A DNA stretch of 36,879 nt, taken from assembly GCA_012838225.1 (NCBI GenBank), contig DUPT01000032.1:1-36879 (forward strand), written 5' to 3'. Under the pieces are notes generated by a model. It was not told the DNA's origin and searched no databases. It saw only the letters and a program-made list of their open reading frames with translations. The stretch is from Tissierellia bacterium (GTDB lineage Bacteria; Bacillota; Clostridia; Peptostreptococcales; Acidaminobacteraceae). Below, piece after piece: positions 32,875-36,879 of the stretch. Positions within the stretch are counted from its first letter, which is position 1; each line of letters begins with the position of its first letter. The position numbers were made by a program, and so were the translations under genes.

Positions 32875-33012
32875 GGTTATCCTTTGGGCCTATCGCCCAA
32901 CCTTTCACTGTTGATTTAGTCTTAGAATATCATGTTTGGGCCGGTCCTGACAAACCGGGCGCGGCCTGCTCGAGCCGATGAATAAGATTTTATTAAAAAG
33001 TGTGTTTTCTGA

Positions 33013-33041
33013 TTGACACCTCTGTACCAATCTGCTAACCT
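33013..33041 (+). promoter_or_regulatory. Promoter of the ABC exporter leader
   Basis: TTGACA (33013-33018), a 17-bp spacer and TAACCT (33036-33041). The predicted start site near 33048 leaves a leader RNA with a strong SD and a short ORF close to its 5' end. Confidence 0.7.
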
Positions 33042-33072
33042 GAAAATATCTTATGAAAGGAGGTCGCTATCC

Positions 33073-33129
33073 ATGACAAAGCATCGTTCAAACTACACAC
33101 AACTGCAGACCTCCCTGTTTGGTATCTAG
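33073..33129 (+). CDS. Leader peptide of the ABC exporter operon, 18 aa
   Basis: A short ORF starting ATG 33073 and ending TAG at 33127-33129, coding MTKHRSNYTQLQTSLFGI. It has the strongest SD of this region (AAAGGAGGT, 8-nt spacing) and lies between a promoter and a terminator that precedes the BmrCD-like genes. No membrane or known motif is present, so it is probably regulatory: translation stalling would change the fold of the leader RNA. In B. subtilis the BmrB leader serves in this way for the homologous bmrCD exporter. Confidence 0.7.
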   Translation: MTKHRSNYTQLQTSLFGI

Positions 33130-33155
33130 ATCAGGGATCCAACCCTTTTACAGAC

Positions 33156-33185
33156 CACACCCACCTGTAGCGGGTGTGTTTTTTT
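33156..33185 (+). terminator. Intrinsic terminator upstream of the ABC exporter genes
   Basis: CACACCC (33156-33162) pairs with GGGTGTG (33172-33178) around a 9-nt loop, followed by seven T residues (33179-33185). The first ABC start codon is only 21 bp further on, so read-through must be regulated or partial. ACAG/CTGT (33150-33153 with 33165-33168) would compete with the stem. Confidence 0.85.
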
Positions 33186-33206
33186 GTGTGAATATCCTGA
33201 GAGGAA

Positions 33207-34970
33207 GTGATCAAGCTGTTTCAAACCTTTGGCAAGATCAAGTGGTTCATCCACTACTATCGAAAAAAATATGCCATCGCGCTCAGTGTGCTGCTCATCA
33301 GCTATATCTTTGCCCTGATCCCGCCTAGGATGATCGGGGATCTGACCGACCGCATCAATAGCGGACGGATCGATCTAAACGGCCTACTCATGCAGCTTGG
33401 TATCCTGCTGGCAGCGCTGATCTTCAATTATATCGGCAATTATATTTGGTCCTACTATCTGTTTATGGGGTCGGATCAGATCGCCCGCAACACCCGCCGC
33501 CGGCTGATGCGTAAGTTTTTGCACCAAAGTCCCATCTTCTATGAGAAGAACACCACCGGCTCGCTCATGGGCAAGAGCACCAATGATGTCACGGCCCTGA
33601 GTGATTTTGCCGGCTTTGGCTTTATGAGTCTGATCGATGCCACGCTCTTTCCGCTGGTCATCCTGATCATCATGGCCTCCACCATCAGCCTGAAGATGAC
33701 GCTCCTGGCCGTCATACCGATGCCGCTTTTGATCGTGTTTACTAAGAGATTTGAGGACAAGATCACCCTCTACTATAAGCAGTCGCAGGAGGCCTTTGAT
33801 AGCCTAAATGATAAGGTGCTCGAGAATGTCTCGGGGGTGCGCGTCGTTCGGGCCTATGGTCAAGAGGACTATGAGATGGCTCGCTTTCAGGACTTGGCCG
33901 AGAACAACTACACCAAGAATATCCTGTTTCAGACCATCATCGCCTATTATCCGGTCCTGTCTCGTCTGATCCCGGGCATCAGCTTCATCATTGCCCTCTT
34001 GGTCGGAGCGCGTTTGATCTCGCTGGGCGAGCTCAGTCTGGGCAAGTTCATCAGCTTCACCATCTATCTCGATATGCTGGTCTGGCCGATGTTTGCCTTC
34101 GGGGAATTCATCACCGTCAGCGAACAGGCCTCGACGGCGATGGACCGGATCCAGGAGCTGTTTGACTATCAAGAAGAGGTCCCGATCGAAGACCATCCGG
34201 CCTATCCCGGTGGCGGGGACATCACCTTTGATGACTTCAGCTTCAGCTATCCCAATTCGACCGAACCGGTCCTAAAAGATATCAGCTTCCGGCTGCCCCA
34301 TGGCAAGACCCTGGGCATCGTCGGTAAGATCGGTTCGGGCAAAACGAGCCTGGTGCGCCAACTGATGCACCTCTATCCGATCGAGCCGGCCAGCCTCTAT
34401 CTGGGCGACAAGCCGATCGAGGACTACCAGGTCCAAACGATCCGAGAAGCCATCGGCTATGTCCCTCAGCAGCACGTCTTATTCTCAAAGACGATCGAAC
34501 AAAACATTCGGCTGGGCTCTCATGAAGCGATCACGTCTGAGAGGCTTCAGGAGGTGCTCCGGCAAGCCGACTTTATCAAGGATCTGGCTCAGCTTCCCCA
34601 CGGTCTTGAAACGATGACCGGTGAAAAGGGCATCGCCCTATCGGGCGGCCAAAAGCAACGGATCTCGATCGCCCGAGCGCTGCTGGGTGATCCGGAGATC
34701 CTGATCCTGGACGACTCGCTGTCGGCCGTCGATGCCACGACCGAGGCCAATATCTTGGCCTCGATCCAGCAGTATCGTCGCGGCAAAACCAACCTGATCA
34801 CTGCTCACCGGCTCTCAGCCATCGCCCACGCGGATCTGATCCTGGTCCTGGAGGAGGGACGGATCATCCAGCGCGGCACCCACCAGGAGCTATTCGAGAG
34901 CCCGGGCTGGTATCGCGACCAATTCCTCCATCAACAATTGGAAGGAGGTGATAGCTATGGCGACCTCTAA
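33207..34970 (+). CDS. Heterodimeric ABC multidrug exporter subunit, BmrC-like (degenerate ATP site)
   Basis: A 587-aa half-transporter: six membrane helices (residues about 20-300) and an ATP-binding domain (about 335-575). Walker A is VGKIGSGKTS, signature LSGGQKQRISIARALL and Walker B ILILDDSLSAVD. The residue after the Walker B Asp is Asp, not the catalytic Glu, as in BmrC/TM287-type subunits that form a degenerate ATP site. The switch His is present (TAHRLSA). The partner gene overlaps its end. Start is GTG 33207; the SD is only GAGAGG, very close to the start. Typical cargos of the family are drugs; the true substrate is unknown. The leader peptide and terminator upstream suggest induction by ribosome-targeting drugs. 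Confidence 0.92.
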   Translation: MIKLFQTFGKIKWFIHYYRKKYAIALSVLLISYIFALIPPRMIGDLTDRINSGRIDLNGLLMQLGILLAALIFNYIGNYIWSYYLFMGSDQIARNTRRRLMRKFLHQSPIFYEKNTTGSLMGKSTNDVTALSDFAGFGFMSLIDATLFPLVILIIMASTISLKMTLLAVIPMPLLIVFTKRFEDKITLYYKQSQEAFDSLNDKVLENVSGVRVVRAYGQEDYEMARFQDLAENNYTKNILFQTIIAYYPVLSRLIPGISFIIALLVGARLISLGELSLGKFISFTIYLDMLVWPMFAFGEFITVSEQASTAMDRIQELFDYQEEVPIEDHPAYPGGGDITFDDFSFSYPNSTEPVLKDISFRLPHGKTLGIVGKIGSGKTSLVRQLMHLYPIEPASLYLGDKPIEDYQVQTIREAIGYVPQQHVLFSKTIEQNIRLGSHEAITSERLQEVLRQADFIKDLAQLPHGLETMTGEKGIALSGGQKQRISIARALLGDPEILILDDSLSAVDATTEANILASIQQYRRGKTNLITAHRLSAIAHADLILVLEEGRIIQRGTHQELFESPGWYRDQFLHQQLEGGDSYGDL

Positions 34971-36735
34971 AAACTATCGGCTGGAGAAGCTTCTGGGCTA
35001 TGCCAAGCGGACCCAAACGATCCTCCTGGGCGGACTTTTGATGGCGCTGCTGACGGTCGTAGCCGACCTGTTTGCCCCGCGCATCATTGCCCGCATCCTC
35101 GATCACGAGCTGATCGAGGGCATCGGAACGAGAGACTACGACGTCTTCATCCAACTGGTCGTGCTCTACGGTGGTTTGATCGCCTTGTCGGCACTGACTC
35201 GCTTTCTCAGCCTGATCTTCTTTCAGCGAGGCGCTCATAAGGTCAGTCGCTATATGCAAGAGGATCTGTTTCGTCACGTCCAGACATTGCCGATCCAGTA
35301 TTTTGACTCCCTGCCGGCCGGCAAGGTAGTCTCTCGCGTCACCAATGATACCAAGGATGTCATCATCCTGTTTCAGGTGGTACTGAGTAACCTAAGCACC
35401 GCCGCCCTCTACCTGATCGGCATCTACGGCAGCCTACTGCTGCTGGACCCGAAGCTGGCCCTGATCGCAGCCATCCCGCTGCCGATCATCGGCTGGGTGA
35501 TCATGGACTATCGCAAGAAAAGCACGGAGCTAAACACCGTCTATCGGTCCAATCTCTCAGAGCTCAACGCCTCCCTGAATGAGAATATCCAGGGGATGGA
35601 GATCATCCAGGCCTTCACCCAGGAGGAGTCGACCTATCAGAGCTTCTCGCAGATCAATGATACGATCTACGGAGCTCAGCTCGGCATGACTAAGCTCATG
35701 AGCTACTCGAGCTTCAATGCCATCGGCTTTCTACGCTATTTCACGATCGGCACCATCCTGCTCTACTTCGGCTACGGCCATATCACCGGAGCCTATCCGG
35801 TTAGTGTCGGCATCCTCTATGTCTTCATCTCCTATATGATGAAGATCTATGATCAGTCGCAAAACGTCTTGGACCGGATCGGACAGCTCCAGCGAGCCAA
35901 TGTGGCCAGCGATCACATCTTCAGTCTGCTCCAGCAGCCCGGCCTCAGCCAAGAGAGCCATCAGCCGATCGAGGTCAAGGGGGATGTCACCTTCGAGCAT
36001 CTGTCGTTCTACTATAAGGATGGAGAGTATGTCCTAAAGGATGTCAGCTTCACCGTCGAGCAGGGAAAAACGGCCGCCTTTGTCGGTCATACCGGCTCAG
36101 GTAAATCGACCATCATGAATCTGCTGCTGCGCTTCTATGAGGCGCAGCACGGTCAGATCCTGATCGATGGCCGTCCCATCACGGAGCTGCCGCGTCGGCG
36201 GTTTCGTGAGCATGTGGCGATCGTGCTCCAAGACCCCTACCTGTTTACCGGCACCATCCTCTCCAATGTCACACTGGGCAATCCCGATATCACCGAGGAC
36301 ATGGCCTATCAGGCCTTTATCGATGTCGGCGGCCGGGAGTTTCTCGATCGCCATCCGCAGGGGTTGCATACCCCGATCACTGAAAAAGGCGCCACCTTCT
36401 CAGCCGGTGAGAGACAACTCATAAGCTTCGCCCGGGCGCTGGCCAAAAATCCCAAGATCTTGGTACTGGATGAGGCGACCGCCAATATCGACTCCGAGAC
36501 GGAGCAGCTCATCCAACGCGGGGTCGAGCGGCTGAAGAAAGGCCGAACGACACTGCTGATCGCTCACCGGCTCTCAACCATTCGCGAGGCCGATCAAATC
36601 TTTGTGCTGGATAAGGGCCGGATCGTCGAGGCCGGTGATCATGAAGAATTGATCCGCCTGGACGGCGAATACAAGCAGATGTATCTTCACCAGTCCAACC
36701 AGACCAATGGCAATGGAAAAACAGATAGACAGTAG
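34957..36735 (+). CDS. Heterodimeric ABC multidrug exporter subunit, BmrD-like (degenerate signature)
   Basis: A 592-aa half-transporter with six helices (about 25-310) and an ATP-binding domain (about 350-590). Walker A VGHTGSGKSTIM and Walker B ILVLDEATANID are canonical with the catalytic Glu, while the signature is FSAGERQLISFARAL, a changed LSGGQ. Set beside the partner's intact signature and Asp-for-Glu change, this fits a heterodimer with one working and one impaired ATP site. Start ATG 34957 has AAGGAGG about 8 nt upstream; GTG 34948 is less likely. It overlaps the first subunit gene by 14 bp, giving coupled expression. Confidence 0.93.
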   Translation: MATSKNYRLEKLLGYAKRTQTILLGGLLMALLTVVADLFAPRIIARILDHELIEGIGTRDYDVFIQLVVLYGGLIALSALTRFLSLIFFQRGAHKVSRYMQEDLFRHVQTLPIQYFDSLPAGKVVSRVTNDTKDVIILFQVVLSNLSTAALYLIGIYGSLLLLDPKLALIAAIPLPIIGWVIMDYRKKSTELNTVYRSNLSELNASLNENIQGMEIIQAFTQEESTYQSFSQINDTIYGAQLGMTKLMSYSSFNAIGFLRYFTIGTILLYFGYGHITGAYPVSVGILYVFISYMMKIYDQSQNVLDRIGQLQRANVASDHIFSLLQQPGLSQESHQPIEVKGDVTFEHLSFYYKDGEYVLKDVSFTVEQGKTAAFVGHTGSGKSTIMNLLLRFYEAQHGQILIDGRPITELPRRRFREHVAIVLQDPYLFTGTILSNVTLGNPDITEDMAYQAFIDVGGREFLDRHPQGLHTPITEKGATFSAGERQLISFARALAKNPKILVLDEATANIDSETEQLIQRGVERLKKGRTTLLIAHRLSTIREADQIFVLDKGRIVEAGDHEELIRLDGEYKQMYLHQSNQTNGNGKTDRQ

Positions 36736-36740
36736 AAAAC

Positions 36741-36752
36741 GCCCCGCGGGGC
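36741..36752 (+). repeat. GC-rich 12-bp palindrome after the ABC exporter genes
   Basis: GCCCCGCGGGGC, 5 bp after the stop codon and without a T run. It could be a stabilising hairpin; the convincing terminator is further on at 36810-36852. Confidence 0.4.
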
Positions 36753-36809
36753 CAATGTCATTAAGTTAGCTATAACCATCATGACTCAAACATGACCCAA
36801 GAGGAATTG

Positions 36810-36852
36810 AATCAGCTTATTTGTCCCCAAAGGGATAGATAAGCTGATTTTT
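36810..36852 (+). terminator. Terminator of the ABC exporter operon
   Basis: AATCAGCTTAT (36810-36820) pairs perfectly with ATAAGCTGATT (36839-36849) around an 18-nt loop, and the T run continues to 36852. The 3' end of the window has no further gene that can be supported. Confidence 0.8.
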
Positions 36853-36879
36853 CTTGTTTCGAGACAGCACAAATAGCCG

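Larger units (their letters stand above)
33059..33185 (+). promoter_or_regulatory. Leader with anti-SD pairing and alternative hairpins (BmrB-like attenuator)
   Basis: The SD GGAGGTC (33059-33065) of the leader ORF is the exact complement of GACCTCC (33108-33114), coded near that ORF's end. TCCCTG (33112-33117) can instead pair with CAGGGA (33132-33137), sharing bases with the first stem. A terminator follows at 33156-33185. This could let ribosome movement on the leader ORF decide whether transcription continues into the ABC genes, the principle established for B. subtilis bmrBCD. The mechanism here is inferred. Confidence 0.65.

Noticed and set aside
235-36839. CTATCCCTTTGGG near the start of the window and its reverse complement near the end, as possible element ends
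   Set aside because: A 13-base match between any two places is expected by chance many times in 37 kb on both strands.

Overview
The window looks like a chromosomal segment of a Gram-positive, Clostridia-like Bacillota with fairly GC-rich coding DNA. The clues are sigma-A style promoters, strong AGGAGG ribosome binding sites, a CIRCE element before clpB, lipoprotein-anchored binding proteins, a BmrCD-type ABC exporter pair behind a leader peptide, and a SelW-like gene whose CxxU motif uses an in-frame TGA. No phage module, CRISPR array or intact insertion sequence is visible. I cannot name the species.

Layout. 1-580: a tRNA-Ala on the minus strand, then about 450 bp without a convincing gene that holds a direct repeat and the promoter of the next operon. 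579-4157 (+): a TRAP-TAXI uptake operon (binding protein, DUF1850 protein, fused permease). 4353-5774 (+): a MATE transporter broken by one in-frame TAA, facing an intact MATE gene at 5795-7171 (-). 7251-7838 (-): a membrane-anchored flavodoxin-like protein. 8095-11131: a zinc module, with a Fur-family regulator (probably Zur) convergent with znuA-znuC-znuB (-). The znuA promoter carries a 7-1-7 palindrome over its start site, and ZnuA has a His/Asp-rich arm made of seven 30-bp DNA repeats. 11188-16843 (-): a tightly packed set of PLD-helicase-DUF3427 protein, DMT permease, NAD-dependent epimerase and YgjP-type metallopeptidase. 16927-19509 (-): clpB. 19621-21347 (-): a SIMPL-domain protein, a nitroreductase and a GyrI-like effector-binding protein, the last divergent from a PAP2 phosphatase (21420-22016, +). 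22092-23641 (-): an ECF sigma factor, its probable anti-sigma factor and a SelW-like selenoprotein. 23743-28207 (-): a complete branched-chain amino acid type ABC uptake operon, livKHMGF. 28378-28923 (-): a DUF1089 glycolipid-binding family protein. 29012-30130 (+): a DUF362/2x[4Fe-4S] protein. 30142-32874 (-): lipoate ligase, a secreted GH13 lipoprotein and a small unknown protein. 33013-36735 (+): promoter, 18-codon leader ORF, terminator hairpin and a heterodimeric ABC exporter.

The genes are mostly ordinary transport, stress and envelope functions in compact operons with ATGA-type overlaps. The points most worth following are the recoded SelW-like gene, which a standard gene caller would truncate; the leader-peptide/anti-SD/terminator arrangement before the ABC exporter; the zinc operon control region and its repeat-coded metal arm; the PLD-helicase fusion; the recent nonsense mutation in one MATE gene; and hairpins placed just after both solute-binding-protein genes.
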